From positions 457,501-521,500 of the forward strand of contig NZ_CP066786.1 of assembly GCF_016598595.1 (NCBI RefSeq): 64,000 bases of DNA, read 5' to 3'. This document shows positions 17,421 to 28,157 of the stretch, piece by piece. The notes under the pieces are model-generated. The model searched no databases and was not told where the DNA came from. It was given only the letters and a program-made list of their open reading frames with translations. The DNA is from Martelella lutilitoris. Lineage in GTDB: Bacteria > Pseudomonadota > Alphaproteobacteria > Rhizobiales > Rhizobiaceae. How positions within the stretch are numbered: the stretch's first letter is position 1; each line of letters starts with the position of its first letter. Both the position numbers and the translations under genes were made by a program.

Positions 17421-18245
17421 TCAGGTTTCCGGGTCGCCCCTGCGCATCATTTCCGGGATCGGCATGGAGAGAATATTGTAGCCGTTGTCGACGAAATGAA
17501 TTTCGCCGGTGACGCCGGAGGCGAGGTCGGACAGCAGGTAGAGCGCCGAGCCGCCGACATCCTCGATCGTGGTTGAGCGCCGAAGCGGCGCATTGCGCTG
17601 CTGCCAGGCATAGACGAGGCGCGCATCGCCAACGCCAGAGCCGGCAAGCGTGCGCACGGGACCGGCGGAGATGGCGTTGACGCGAATGCCGCGCGGGCCG
17701 TAGTCGCCCGCGAGATAACGCATCGAGGCCTCAAGTCCGGCCTTGGCCACGCCCATGACATTGTAGTTCGGCACCACGGCCGTGGAGCCGCCATAGGTGA
17801 GCGTCAGCATCGAACCGCCGTCAGGCATCAGCTCTGCCGCGCGCTTGGCCACTTCGGTAAAGGAGAAGCACGAAATCACCATGGTGCGGACGAAATTTTC
17901 CCGAGTGGTGTTCGCATAGAGCCCCTTCAGCTCGCTCTTGTCGGAAAAACCGACGGCGTGCACGACGAAGTCGAGCTTGCCCCAGCGCTCCCTGATCGCG
18001 TCGAAAACAGCGTCTACGCTTCCGATATCCTCGACATCACAGGGAACGACGAAATCCGAGCCGACTTCGGCCGCCAGCGGATGAACCCGCCGTCCGAGCG
18101 CTTCGCCCTGATAGGTGAAAGCCAGTTCCGCGCCTTCGGCATGAACCGCCTTGGCGATGCCCCAGGCAATCGAGTGATTGTTGGCAACGCCCATGATCAG
18201 GCCGCGTTTGCCCTGCATAAGTCCGGTCATCTGCACATTATCCAT
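17421..18245 (-). CDS. fabI: Enoyl-[acyl-carrier-protein] reductase (NADH)
   Basis: 274-residue short-chain dehydrogenase-fold reductase that completes each fatty acid elongation cycle. The nucleotide motif [19 protein letters not shown] and the catalytic Tyr-x6-Lys pair in [20 protein letters not shown] are typical of FabI. The ATG at 18245 overlaps the fabB stop by 8 bp, so translation is coupled. Third gene of fabA-fabB-fabI. Rhizobiales often have a second fabI elsewhere. Confidence 0.93.
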   Translation of the reverse strand: MDNVQMTGLMQGKRGLIMGVANNHSIAWGIAKAVHAEGAELAFTYQGEALGRRVHPLAAEVGSDFVVPCDVEDIGSVDAVFDAIRERWGKLDFVVHAVGFSDKSELKGLYANTTRENFVRTMVISCFSFTEVAKRAAELMPDGGSMLTLTYGGSTAVVPNYNVMGVAKAGLEASMRYLAGDYGPRGIRVNAISAGPVRTLAGSGVGDARLVYAWQQRNAPLRRSTTIEDVGGSALYLLSDLASGVTGEIHFVDNGYNILSMPIPEMMRRGDPET

Positions 18246-19458
18246 TGTAACGCCGGAAGACCAGCGTGGCGTTCGTGCCGCCGAAGCCGAACGAGTTTGA
18301 AAGAACGGTGTCGATCTTGGCGTTGTCAATGCGCTCACGCACGATCGGCACGCCCTCGAATTCGGGATCGAGGAGGTCGATATGGGCGCTCTCGCCGATA
18401 AAGCCCTCCTGCATCATGAGCAGCGAATAGATCGATTCCTGAACGCCGGCCGCGCCCAGGGAATGGCCGGTGAGCGACTTGGTCGACTGGATGTGCGGAA
18501 TCTTGTCGCCGAAGACGTCCTTGATCGCGCCGATCTCGCGGCTGTCGCCGACCGGCGTCGAGGTTCCGTGGGTGTTGATGTAGTCGATCTCTCCGTCGAT
18601 ATCAGCAAGCGCCTGTCGCATGCAGCGCACGGCCCCTTCGCCGGAGGGCGCGACCATGTCGTAGCCGTCGGAGGTCGCGCCGTAACCGATGATCTCGCCG
18701 TAAATCTTGGCGCCGCGGGCCTTGGCGTGTTCCAGTTCTTCCAGAATGACGACACCGGCGCCGCCGGCAATGACGAAGCCGTCGCGGGCGGCGTCATAGG
18801 CGCGCGAGGCGCGCGGCGCGTCCTCGTTGAAGTCGCTTGTCATCGCGCCCATGGCGTCGAAAAGGTTGGACATGGTCCAGTCGAGGTCCTCGTGGCCGCC
18901 GGCGAACATCACGTCCTGCTTGCCCCACTGGATAAGCTCCGCCGCATTGCCGATGCAGTGCGCCGAGGTCGAGCAGGCCGACGAGATCGAATAGTTGACG
19001 CCATGGATCTTGAACCATGTGGCGAGCGTGGCGGAAGCAGTCGAGGACATGGCCTTCGGCACGGCGAACGGGCCGATCCGCTTCGGCGAGCCGTTCTTCT
19101 CTGTCGTCAGCGCGGCCTCGACGATCGTGCGGGTCGAGGGGCCGCCGGAACCCATGACGATGCCGGTGCGCTCATTGGTGATGTCGCCCTCTTCGAGGCC
19201 GGAATCGGCAATGGCCTGCTTCATGGCCACATGGTTCCAGGCGCCGCCCTGGGACAGAAAGCGCATGGCGCGACGGTCGACCTGGTCCGTGGGGTCGAGC
19301 GTCGGCCGCCCCCAGACCTGGCACTTGAAGCCGTGCTCGGCGAAATCCGGCGAGAAAGAGATGCCTGATTTTGCCTCGCGCAGCGAAGCGGTGACTTCGG
19401 CGGCATCGTTCCCGATCGAGGATACGATTCCCAATCCCGTAACGACAACACGTCTCAT
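18238..19458 (-). CDS. fabB: Beta-ketoacyl-ACP synthase I
   Basis: 406-residue condensing enzyme that extends cis-3-decenoyl-ACP in unsaturated fatty acid synthesis. The Cys-His-His triad is visible: Cys162 ([11 protein letters not shown]), His297 ([11 protein letters not shown]) and His332 ([12 protein letters not shown]). Pairing with fabA just upstream identifies FabB rather than FabF. Encoded 57 bp after fabA and overlapping fabI. Confidence 0.94.
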   Translation of the reverse strand: MRRVVVTGLGIVSSIGNDAAEVTASLREAKSGISFSPDFAEHGFKCQVWGRPTLDPTDQVDRRAMRFLSQGGAWNHVAMKQAIADSGLEEGDITNERTGIVMGSGGPSTRTIVEAALTTEKNGSPKRIGPFAVPKAMSSTASATLATWFKIHGVNYSISSACSTSAHCIGNAAELIQWGKQDVMFAGGHEDLDWTMSNLFDAMGAMTSDFNEDAPRASRAYDAARDGFVIAGGAGVVILEELEHAKARGAKIYGEIIGYGATSDGYDMVAPSGEGAVRCMRQALADIDGEIDYINTHGTSTPVGDSREIGAIKDVFGDKIPHIQSTKSLTGHSLGAAGVQESIYSLLMMQEGFIGESAHIDLLDPEFEGVPIVRERIDNAKIDTVLSNSFGFGGTNATLVFRRYNG

Positions 19459-19515
19459 GTTCGATCCTTCTCTTTCTCCTCCGGGCCCGGCGGTCCTGAT
19501 GGCGCGGGCCGCGCC

Positions 19516-20025
19516 CTACTGTTCCTTGAACAGGCCGACCCTCAGATCGGAGGCCTTGTAGATTTCCTCGCCATCGGCCTTCACCCAGCCATCGGCGATG
19601 CCGAGAACCAGACGGCCGCGCATGACGCGCTTGAAGTCGACGCCGTATTCCACCAGCTTGTTCTTCGGCGTGACCATGCCGGAAAACTTCACCTCGCCGG
19701 TGGAGATGGCGCGGCCCTTTCCGGGCTCGCCGAGCCAGCCGAGATAAAATCCGGTGAGCTGCCAGAGCGCATCAAGGCCCAGGCAACCCGGCATGACGGG
19801 GTCGCCCTTGAAGTGGCAATCGAAAAACCAGAGGTCGGGCGTGATGTCAAATTCGGCGCGGGCATGACCCTTGCCATTGGCGCCGCCATCCTCCGAGATC
19901 TCGGTGATGCGGTTGAACATCAGCATGGGGGGCATCGGAAGCTGCGCATTGCCGGGGCCGAAAAGCTCGCCCTCGGCGCACTTGATGATGTCCTCGTAAT
20001 CGAAATGCGATTGTCTTGTGCTCAT
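19516..20025 (-). CDS. fabA: 3-hydroxydecanoyl-ACP dehydratase/isomerase
   Basis: 169-residue hot-dog-fold enzyme that dehydrates 3-hydroxydecanoyl-ACP and isomerises the product to the cis-3 isomer, the branch point to unsaturated fatty acids. The active site His71 ([19 protein letters not shown]) and Asp85 are present. First gene of fabA-fabB-fabI, divergent from irr with a 304-bp gap, an arrangement I recall as conserved in Rhizobiales. Confidence 0.95.
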   Translation of the reverse strand: MSTRQSHFDYEDIIKCAEGELFGPGNAQLPMPPMLMFNRITEISEDGGANGKGHARAEFDITPDLWFFDCHFKGDPVMPGCLGLDALWQLTGFYLGWLGEPGKGRAISTGEVKFSGMVTPKNKLVEYGVDFKRVMRGRLVLGIADGWVKADGEEIYKASDLRVGLFKEQ

Positions 20026-20257
20026 TAAAACTCTGCTTCCCTTCGTTCAGCGAGGGGTTTCCGGTATCCGGCCCAAGATAAGGGCGTATGTCGCTCGCAG
20101 CAATGCGCCCTTGTGCCAGTTGGGCCGGAAAACCCGAAAATCAACTGTCATTCCGTTCACCGAGGCCATACAGGAAGCCGACTTCCGCGGCCAGAGCGAA
20201 ACGCATCGGTGTGGGCTATTTGCAGTTTAATTTCAATCCTCGCAAGCCCTCGTCCTA

Positions 20258-20286
20258 TTGAAAGCGATTCTCAATGTCGTTATACG
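20258..20286 (+). promoter_or_regulatory. irr promoter with overlapping RirA-type iron-responsive operator
   Basis: A -35 TTGAAA (20258-20263), 17-bp spacer and -10 TATACG (20281-20286) precede irr by about 45 bp. TGAAAGCGATTCTCA at 20259-20273 is an exact TGA-N9-TCA, the iron-responsive operator bound by RirA in rhizobia, and it covers the -35. RirA repression of irr under iron sufficiency is known in Agrobacterium. The rest of the 304-bp fabA-irr gap shows nothing else I can name. Confidence 0.6.
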
Positions 20287-20329
20287 GTGCTATATTTGCA
20301 TTTTGTTAGATGACGCCCTGAAAGTGGAT

Positions 20330-20746
20330 ATGACAGCGGGACATCGCATTTCGGAAGAAAAGCTTCGCGCAAGCGGCCTGAGGCCGACGCGCCAGCGCGT
20401 TGCGCTGGCCGATCTGCTGTTTGCCAAGGGTGACCGCCATGTGACCGTCGAGGAACTGCACGGCGAGGCGCAGGACGCCGGCGTGCCGGTGTCTCTGGCA
20501 ACCGTCTACAATACGCTGCACCAGTTCACCAATGCCGGCATGATCCGCGTTCTCGCCGTCGAGGGCGCGAAAACCTATTTCGACACCAATACCTCGGACC
20601 ATCACCATTTCTTCGTCGAAGGCGAGAACGAGGTGATCGACATGCCCGCCGACGGCATTGCATTGAACGGCCTGCCGACGCCGCCTGAGGGCATGGAAAT
20701 TTCCCATATCGACGTGGTCGTTCGCCTTCGCCCGAAGAAATCCTGA
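20330..20746 (+). CDS. irr: Iron response regulator Irr (Fur family)
   Basis: 138-residue Fur-family regulator that senses iron through haem and controls haem synthesis and iron uptake in Rhizobiales. The HTH region is LRPTRQRVALADLLFAKGDRHVTVEELH, followed by SLATVYNTLHQFTNAGMIRVL; the haem/metal HHH motif is at 91-93 (SDHHHFF). The Cys-Pro haem motif of Bradyrhizobium Irr is absent, as in Rhizobium. The ATG at 20330 fits homologues; a TTG at 20258 would lie within the promoter. The gene converges on ydcF with a 3-bp gap and no visible terminator. Confidence 0.93.
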   Translation: MTAGHRISEEKLRASGLRPTRQRVALADLLFAKGDRHVTVEELHGEAQDAGVPVSLATVYNTLHQFTNAGMIRVLAVEGAKTYFDTNTSDHHHFFVEGENEVIDMPADGIALNGLPTPPEGMEISHIDVVVRLRPKKS

Positions 20747-20749
20747 TCT

Positions 20750-21550
20750 TCAGTCCACCTGTCGGGGCGAGAGCCTTGCCGTGTGGCCGCGCAGGCGCGC
20801 CGCCGCAAGTCCGGCCCATTCGCGCAATGCGGTGGTGAGCATTGCGGCATTGGTCATCGGCCGGTCGAGGCTTGCGGAAAGACGCGGCCGACCATCGGTT
20901 CGATAGTCCGCCGGCCAGGGCTGGACCTCGACGCTCGCCGCCTCAAAAAGCGCAAAGGCGCGCGGCATGTGATAGGCCGATGTCACCAGCAGGCACGGGC
21001 CGTCCATGGCGCGATCCTTCAACAGCGCGGCCGTATGGGCGGCATTTTCCGCCGTGTTGCGGGCATCCGGTTCATAGAGCAGGCGCTCGGGTGAAATGCC
21101 GTGATCGGCGAAGAAGCGGGCGGCCGGCTCGGCCTCGCCGTTTCTGGCGCCCGTCAGGGCATTGTCGCCGCCGGTCACCAAAATGGTCATGTCCGGGTAG
21201 AGCCGGGCAAGCCTCAGCGCCTCGATATAGCGGTCGGCCGCGCGGGTGAACACGTAAATGCCCCGCCGTGCGGAGGCCCCGGTGTTGATGCCGCCCCCGA
21301 GCACGATGGCGCAGGCCGGCGGTTCGGCAAGCGCCGGCCGCCGAAAGCGGGTCTCGAGATCGGCCAGAAGCACGGCGCCCAGATTGGTAAAGCTCGTTAC
21401 CCCGAGCGTCAGCGCGGCAAGCATGGCAAAGACGGCTGCCGCGCCGGTTCTTGAAAAGGCGAGACACGCCAAGACGGCGAGCATGGACAGGAAGGCGAAG
21501 GCCAGCGGCTGCACGATGAACCAGAACAGCTTGGAGAGAACGAACATCAA
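20750..21550 (-). CDS. YdcF-like DUF218 membrane protein (ElyC/SanA family)
   Basis: 266 residues with two N-terminal membrane spans (about 5-30 and 36-58), then a DUF218 Rossmann-like domain facing the periplasm: AIVLGGGI (about 80), ILVTGGDN, YEPDARNTAENA and VTSAYHMPRA. Family members ElyC and SanA affect envelope integrity and lipid carrier metabolism in E. coli; the molecular activity is uncertain. It lies 24 bp after galM on the same strand. Confidence 0.82.
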   Translation of the reverse strand: MMFVLSKLFWFIVQPLAFAFLSMLAVLACLAFSRTGAAAVFAMLAALTLGVTSFTNLGAVLLADLETRFRRPALAEPPACAIVLGGGINTGASARRGIYVFTRAADRYIEALRLARLYPDMTILVTGGDNALTGARNGEAEPAARFFADHGISPERLLYEPDARNTAENAAHTAALLKDRAMDGPCLLVTSAYHMPRAFALFEAASVEVQPWPADYRTDGRPRLSASLDRPMTNAAMLTTALREWAGLAAARLRGHTARLSPRQVD

Positions 21551-21574
21551 GCCTTCCTTCGGTGCCGGCGGATC

Positions 21575-22597
21575 TCAGCCCTTGCGAAAGACGTATTCGG
21601 TCGCCTGGCGCAGCGTTTCGCCGGGGCGGAGGATGGCATTGGGGAATCCGTCCTGGTTGATGGCGTCCGGCCAGACCTGCGTTTCCAGGCAGAAGCCGGC
21701 GAACGGCCCATAGGGAAAGCCGTTGAGGCCCTCCGGCGTCTCGTCGAGCTTGAAGGCGGTGTAGAGCTGAACGCCTGGCTCCGTCGTCAGCACATCCATG
21801 GTCACCTTCGAGGAAGGGGCATAGACGCTGATCACGGGCCGCTTTTCGGTTCGGCCGGGCGATAGGCAGAAATTGTGGTCGAACAGAACCTGCCGGCCGT
21901 TCTCGTCCTCGCGCTTCAAGGGATGCGGCTTGCGGAAGTCGAAGGGCGTGCCGACAACCGGCCTGATCTCGCCGGTCGGGATCTGACGTTCATCCGTTGG
22001 CAGATAATGGTCGGCGGCGATCATCAGCGTGTGTTCCAGCGTATCCGTGCCGTTGCCGAGATTGAAATAGGAGTGGTTGCACATATTGGCGACCGTCGGC
22101 TTGTCGGTCGTCGCCTCGTAGACGACCGAGAACACGCCGCGCGGCTTCAGCCGGAAATGTGCGCGGATTTCGCAATTTCCCGGAAAGCCGCCGCGCCCGT
22201 CCTTGTCGACGATCTTCAGCGTCACCCGGTCTTCGGCAATCTCCTCGAATTCCCACAGGCTGACGCCGATGCCGTCGCGGCCGCCGTGAAGATTGGTGAT
22301 GCCGTTTTCGTTGCAGTCGACCTGGTATTCCGTGCCATCGATCGTGAAGCGGCCATTGGCGATGCGGTTGGAGGAGCGTCCCGGCGTGGCGCCGAAATAG
22401 GGGGAGTGGTCCGGATAGGGTTCGAAACTATCGAAGCCGAGGACCAGCGCATGGTCGTGGCCCTCCAAGCGCAGATCCTGCACGACCGCGCCCCAGTTGA
22501 TGATCTTTGCGGTCAGTCCGCCGCCTGTGATCGTGACCCGGCTGACGGTCTTGCCGTCCTTTGTCTGGCCGAAGGCTTCCGGTTGTGGCGCACCCAT
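21575..22597 (-). CDS. galM: Aldose 1-epimerase
   Basis: 340-residue galactose mutarotase-fold protein that interconverts alpha and beta anomers of aldoses. Typical segments are FGATPGRSSNRIANGRF, LHGGRDGIGVSLWEF and CNHSYFNLGN; the histidine of NHSYFNL and a C-terminal glutamate in GFCLETQVWPDAINQ are the expected catalytic pair. The ATG at 22597 follows GGAGGA at good spacing. It is downstream of metA by 67 bp on the same strand, with ydcF after it. Confidence 0.9.
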   Translation of the reverse strand: MGAPQPEAFGQTKDGKTVSRVTITGGGLTAKIINWGAVVQDLRLEGHDHALVLGFDSFEPYPDHSPYFGATPGRSSNRIANGRFTIDGTEYQVDCNENGITNLHGGRDGIGVSLWEFEEIAEDRVTLKIVDKDGRGGFPGNCEIRAHFRLKPRGVFSVVYEATTDKPTVANMCNHSYFNLGNGTDTLEHTLMIAADHYLPTDERQIPTGEIRPVVGTPFDFRKPHPLKREDENGRQVLFDHNFCLSPGRTEKRPVISVYAPSSKVTMDVLTTEPGVQLYTAFKLDETPEGLNGFPYGPFAGFCLETQVWPDAINQDGFPNAILRPGETLRQATEYVFRKG

Positions 22598-22664
22598 TGT
22601 TCTTATCCTCCGCATCTGGAATGTTGCATTGCGGGGCGGATATTGCGCCGGAATGGCGGGCGCT

Positions 22665-23597
22665 TCAAGCGCCCGTCCGTTCCTCGCCGATTTCTTCCAG
22701 GTGATAAGGCGTCGTCTGGTAGACCTCGTTGATCCAGTTGCCGAACAGAAGATGGGCATGCGAACGCCAGCGGTTGAGCGGCGTGCGGCCGGGATCATCG
22801 GCCGGGAAATAGTTGAACGGCAGATCGACGGGCACATTGGCGTCGATATCGCGCCGGTATTCGTCGCCGAGCGAGCCGGAATCATATTCGATATGGTTGA
22901 ACATGTAGAGCCGGTTGGCGAAGCTCTCCTGCGCCAGGCAGGGGCCGACCTCGTCGGAATCCATCAGCAGCTCCATGCCCGGCACCTGTTCCAAATCCTC
23001 GCGGCGCACCTCCGTCCAGCGCGACACCGGGATCTGGAAATCGTCCGAAAAGCCGTTGAGATAGACGGACGCCGGTTTCAGGTTGCGGTGACGGTAGACG
23101 CCGAACGCCTTCTTGTTCAAAAGATGCTTCTCCACGCCGTGGAAATGATAGGCCGCCGCCATCGCGCCCCAGCAGATGTTCATCGTCGAGTGGCAATGGG
23201 TCGTGGTCCAGTCGAGGATCTCCTTCAGCTCATCCCAATAGGTGACTTCCTCGAAATCGAGCGTCTCCACCGGCGCGCCGGTGATGATGAAACCGTCGAA
23301 CTTGCGCTCCGCCACCTCGTCCCAGGTCTGGTAGAAAGAGAGGAGATGGTCGATCGGCGTGTTCTTTGCCTTGTGGCCGCCGACGCGCACCAGCGAAAGC
23401 TCGATCTGCAGCGGCGAGGCGCCCAAAAGCCGTGCGAACTGCAACTCGGTCTTGATCTTGTTCGGCATGAGGTTGAGCAGACCGAAATGGAGCGGGCGGA
23501 TATCCTGCCGCTCGGCAACCGTTTCCGTCTTGACCCGCACGCCTTCGGAAAGAAGCGTTTCGTAGGCGGGCAGCGTATCAGGAATCTTGATAGGCAT
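22665..23597 (-). CDS. metA: Homoserine O-acetyltransferase (MetA family)
   Basis: 310-residue homoserine acyltransferase, first committed step of methionine synthesis. Cys142 (NICWGAMAA) is the nucleophile, His235 and Glu237 (FNHIEYD) complete the site. Residue 111 is Glu (GAPVET), which in characterised MetA enzymes selects acetyl-CoA over succinyl-CoA, so acetyl transfer is predicted. The leader carries a SAM-II riboswitch and a good promoter, so the gene is shut off when S-adenosylmethionine is plentiful. Confidence 0.93.
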   Translation of the reverse strand: MPIKIPDTLPAYETLLSEGVRVKTETVAERQDIRPLHFGLLNLMPNKIKTELQFARLLGASPLQIELSLVRVGGHKAKNTPIDHLLSFYQTWDEVAERKFDGFIITGAPVETLDFEEVTYWDELKEILDWTTTHCHSTMNICWGAMAAAYHFHGVEKHLLNKKAFGVYRHRNLKPASVYLNGFSDDFQIPVSRWTEVRREDLEQVPGMELLMDSDEVGPCLAQESFANRLYMFNHIEYDSGSLGDEYRRDIDANVPVDLPFNYFPADDPGRTPLNRWRSHAHLLFGNWINEVYQTTPYHLEEIGEERTGA

Positions 23598-23680
23598 GTC
23601 TCATTCCAATCCCGAACAAAAACCGGCCGTCGTCAACACGCAGCCGGTCCGAATGGGCAGGAATTTTCCGCTCGCTTCGG

Positions 23681-23735
23681 CCCTTTAGCGAGTTGTTTTA
23701 CGTGGCTGCAAGCCGGCCGGCCAAATCACCACGAG
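23681..23735 (-). promoter_or_regulatory. SAM-II riboswitch upstream of metA
   Basis: On the minus strand the SAM-II (metA motif) consensus can be read in order: CGTGGTGATTTG, GGCTTGCAGCCACG, TAAAACAA and GCTAAAGGG, ending 83 bp before the metA ATG. CGTGG and CCACG form P1 and the 3' segment makes the pseudoknot around SAM. Binding blocks expression of metA. The order and spacing match the alphaproteobacterial class very closely. Confidence 0.93.
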
Positions 23736-23742
23736 GAAAAGC

Positions 23743-23771
23743 TAGATAACGCCGCAATTGCCGGACGTCAA
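23743..23771 (-). promoter_or_regulatory. metA promoter
   Basis: Minus strand TTGACG (23766-23771), 17-bp spacer, TATCTA (23743-23748). Transcription would begin just ahead of the SAM-II aptamer, giving the short leader usual for this riboswitch. Confidence 0.6.
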
Positions 23772-23809
23772 TCGCGGTGCGAAAGGCAACGTACCGCCGA
23801 GCCGCGGCT

Positions 23810-24256
23810 TCAGGCGAAAAATATTCTTAACGCCGGCCACGAAAGCGGCAGCTCCATGCCAAGTCCAACCCTTGCAACGGCTTCTTTCCAATCAAGAAAA
23901 AACAGTCGAAAGCGGATCGGTCCGCCGCCGTCGGAAGAGTGTTTCTCTGTGTGAAGCCAGTTTTCGGGAGCGCCCTCCGGCATGGGAACGGTGAATATGT
24001 GGCGCCGGTGACATAGCCGGGCGCCGTTTTTTCTGAAGTGATAGTCGATACTGCCAAGCGCAGACCAGCCTTCGTGCAGGAACAGTCCGGTCTCCTCATG
24101 AAATTCCCGTTTTGCTGCCTCAAGCGGGACTTCCCCATGTTCAAGCGTTCCGCCGGGCACCTGAAGCGGAACCTCCGGGAAGTCCGGCTCATCGAAGACG
24201 AGTATCCTGCAGTCCCGTCGTGCATAGATGAGCACTTTTTCCGCATCCGGTGTCAT
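23810..24256 (-). CDS. Nudix hydrolase
   Basis: 148-residue Nudix protein. The Nudix box is complete: GTLEHGEVPLEAAKREFHEETGL (about 36-58), with the REFHEETG metal ligands. Substrate cannot be predicted. The frame stays open far upstream through the LysE gene, but coding similarity starts at the ATG at 24256, 14 bp after the LysE-family stop, so the two are probably co-transcribed. Confidence 0.8.
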   Translation of the reverse strand: MTPDAEKVLIYARRDCRILVFDEPDFPEVPLQVPGGTLEHGEVPLEAAKREFHEETGLFLHEGWSALGSIDYHFRKNGARLCHRRHIFTVPMPEGAPENWLHTEKHSSDGGGPIRFRLFFLDWKEAVARVGLGMELPLSWPALRIFFA

Positions 24257-24270
24257 TGCGCTTGCCTGTT

Positions 24271-24903
24271 TCAGGACGTTGACTGTTGCAGCGCTGCCGT
24301 GGTCACCCCCATGGCGATCAGCGCGCTGCCGCCGAGGCGCGGCAGCAGCACGGTTGCGGCGGCAGAGGAAAGCCTTGTCCGCAGTCGGTCGGCCATCAGG
24401 GCGTAGGCCAGGGCATTGATGGCCGCCAACGCGACGAAGGTGAGCGTGAGGACCGCAAATTGCGGCAGGAGTGGTTCGGCCGGTACGATGAACTGGGGCA
24501 CGAAGGCGATGAAGAAGGCAATCGATTTCGGGTTCAGGGCGGTGACCGCCATGGCATGAAAGAAAATCCGCTGTGCCGCGAGAGGAGGCGTGGCAGAGGA
24601 GGCCGGGGTCTCGCCCTTTCCGGCACTTCTGAAAAGCCGGATACCGAGATAGACAAGATAGGCCGCCCCGACCCATTTGAGGATGATGAACAGCTTGGCC
24701 GAGGCGAGGACAAGCGCGCCGAGACCGGCGAGCGAGGCGCTCATGGCGATGAGATCGCCGAGCGCGACGCCGGCGACGGTGGCCAGCGCCACGCGCCGAC
24801 CCTGGCTGAGCGCATAGCTCAGCACGAGAAGAACGGAAGGGCCGGGAATGAGAAGCAGTGCCGTCGACGCCGCCGCGAAGGCGAGCCAGAGATGGAAATC
24901 CAT
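24271..24903 (-). CDS. LysE/RhtB-family amino-acid exporter
   Basis: 210-residue inner-membrane protein with six predicted spans. Family hallmarks: N-terminal LLLIPGPSVLLVLSYALSQGRRVALATVAGVALGD and the central ALNPKSIAFFIAFVPQF. RhtB-type proteins export amino acids such as homoserine, threonine or leucine; the substrate here is not known. Followed at 14 bp by a Nudix gene. Divergent from copZ. Confidence 0.85.
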   Translation of the reverse strand: MDFHLWLAFAAASTALLLIPGPSVLLVLSYALSQGRRVALATVAGVALGDLIAMSASLAGLGALVLASAKLFIILKWVGAAYLVYLGIRLFRSAGKGETPASSATPPLAAQRIFFHAMAVTALNPKSIAFFIAFVPQFIVPAEPLLPQFAVLTLTFVALAAINALAYALMADRLRTRLSSAAATVLLPRLGGSALIAMGVTTAALQQSTS

Positions 24904-24996
24904 GTTTATGTCCTTGGATGCCTCGCGTTTTCATCAGCAAAGACAGGTTCTGCAGCCTTCGGCAAGGGGGCCGTAGATCAAAAATGCGAAAACCGC

Positions 24997-25027
24997 TTGA
25001 CCTTCCAGTGACTGGAAACCCTATCTC
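24997..25027 (+). promoter_or_regulatory. CueR-type (MerR family) copper promoter before copZ-copA
   Basis: TTGACC (24997-25002) and TATCTC (25022-25027) are separated by 19 bp, the long spacer typical of MerR-family promoters, and the spacer begins with the dyad TTCCAG-TGA-CTGGAA. CueR sites share the same ACCTTCC...GGAA pattern. Copper-loaded CueR would untwist the spacer and switch on copZ and copA. No cueR gene is in the window. Confidence 0.7.
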
Positions 25028-25067
25028 CTCCGTCAGCATCAAAGCCAATGCAACAAGGAGCATGACG

Positions 25068-25277
25068 ATGGGCGAGAAAGTGACGCTGAAGATCGAAGGC
25101 ATGGGCTGCAGCAAATGCAGCGACAAGGTGACGAAGGCGCTTGGCGGCATTGACGGGATTTCCGATGTCGCCGTCAGCCTGGACGACAACGCCGCCTCGT
25201 TTGAGCTTGCCGCGCCTGCCACCCGCGATCAGGCGGTCGAGGCTGTCGAGGACGCCGGCTACGACGTCGTGGCCTGA
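25068..25277 (+). CDS. copZ: CopZ-like copper chaperone (HMA domain)
   Basis: 69-residue ferredoxin-like HMA protein with the metal site MGCSKC (Cys15 and Cys18). It would carry Cu(I) to the P-type ATPase encoded 39 bp downstream. The ATG at 25068 is chosen over the one at 25062 because AAGGAG (25055-25060) is 7 nt from the former and 1 nt from the latter. It is preceded by a CueR-type promoter. Confidence 0.88.
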   Translation: MGEKVTLKIEGMGCSKCSDKVTKALGGIDGISDVAVSLDDNAASFELAAPATRDQAVEAVEDAGYDVVA

Positions 25278-25315
25278 GATTGCGAAGGGCAATCAACTTC
25301 CGGAAGGCGTTACCC

Positions 25316-27793
<2,478 letters not shown>

Positions 27794-27835
27794 GCAGAGG
27801 TCCGGGCCTCCCCTCCGGTCAATGCAAATAACGCG

Positions 27836-27859
27836 GGCGGCGGCTTTCCATTCGCCGCC
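27836..27859 (+). terminator. Weak hairpin after copA
   Basis: GGCGGCG and CGCCGCC pair over a 10-nt loop, 43 bp after the copA stop, followed by CTATTATG rather than a T-run. It may stop the copZ-copA message. The region 27794-28157 otherwise holds the adhE promoter and leader. Confidence 0.35.
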
Positions 27860-27927
27860 TGCCGCCCTATTATGGGTTCCAGCCGCCCGCAGTTGGTACG
27901 AAGTGAATTCCGAGATTCCCCGGGCCT

Positions 27928-27941
27928 TTGATCACGATCAA
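27928..27941 (+). promoter_or_regulatory. FNR/FixK box upstream of adhE
   Basis: TTGATCACGATCAA is an exact TTGAT-N4-ATCAA anaerobox. A -10 candidate TTAAAT at 27963-27968 puts the start near 27975, so the box centre is close to -41, the class II position where FNR-type proteins activate. The adhE leader would then be about 180 nt long. Low-oxygen induction is inferred. Confidence 0.75.
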
Positions 27942-28157
27942 TACAAACCGATTTAAAGAGGCTTAAATCTGCCTCCGGTGAGATTGGACGGTCTTCTTCC
28001 GGGATAGTTTTTGGAGCCCCGCCGGCGTCATACCGGTGACGAATTGCGGCGCGAGACTGGCCAAGAAGACTGCTGGGTCGCCCCCAAGACCGGCCCGTGC
28101 CGTCCGCCAACCACTGAAACCGCCGGGCGTTCCGGCAAATAGCGCAGGAGTAGTCCC

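Noticed and set aside
20258..20329. Earlier TTG start for irr adding 24 residues
   Set aside because: It would lie in the promoter and add hydrophobic residues not seen in Irr proteins.
23810..25222. A 470-residue Nudix fusion protein
   Set aside because: Only the last 148 residues are Nudix. The part before is out of frame with the LysE gene it overlaps.
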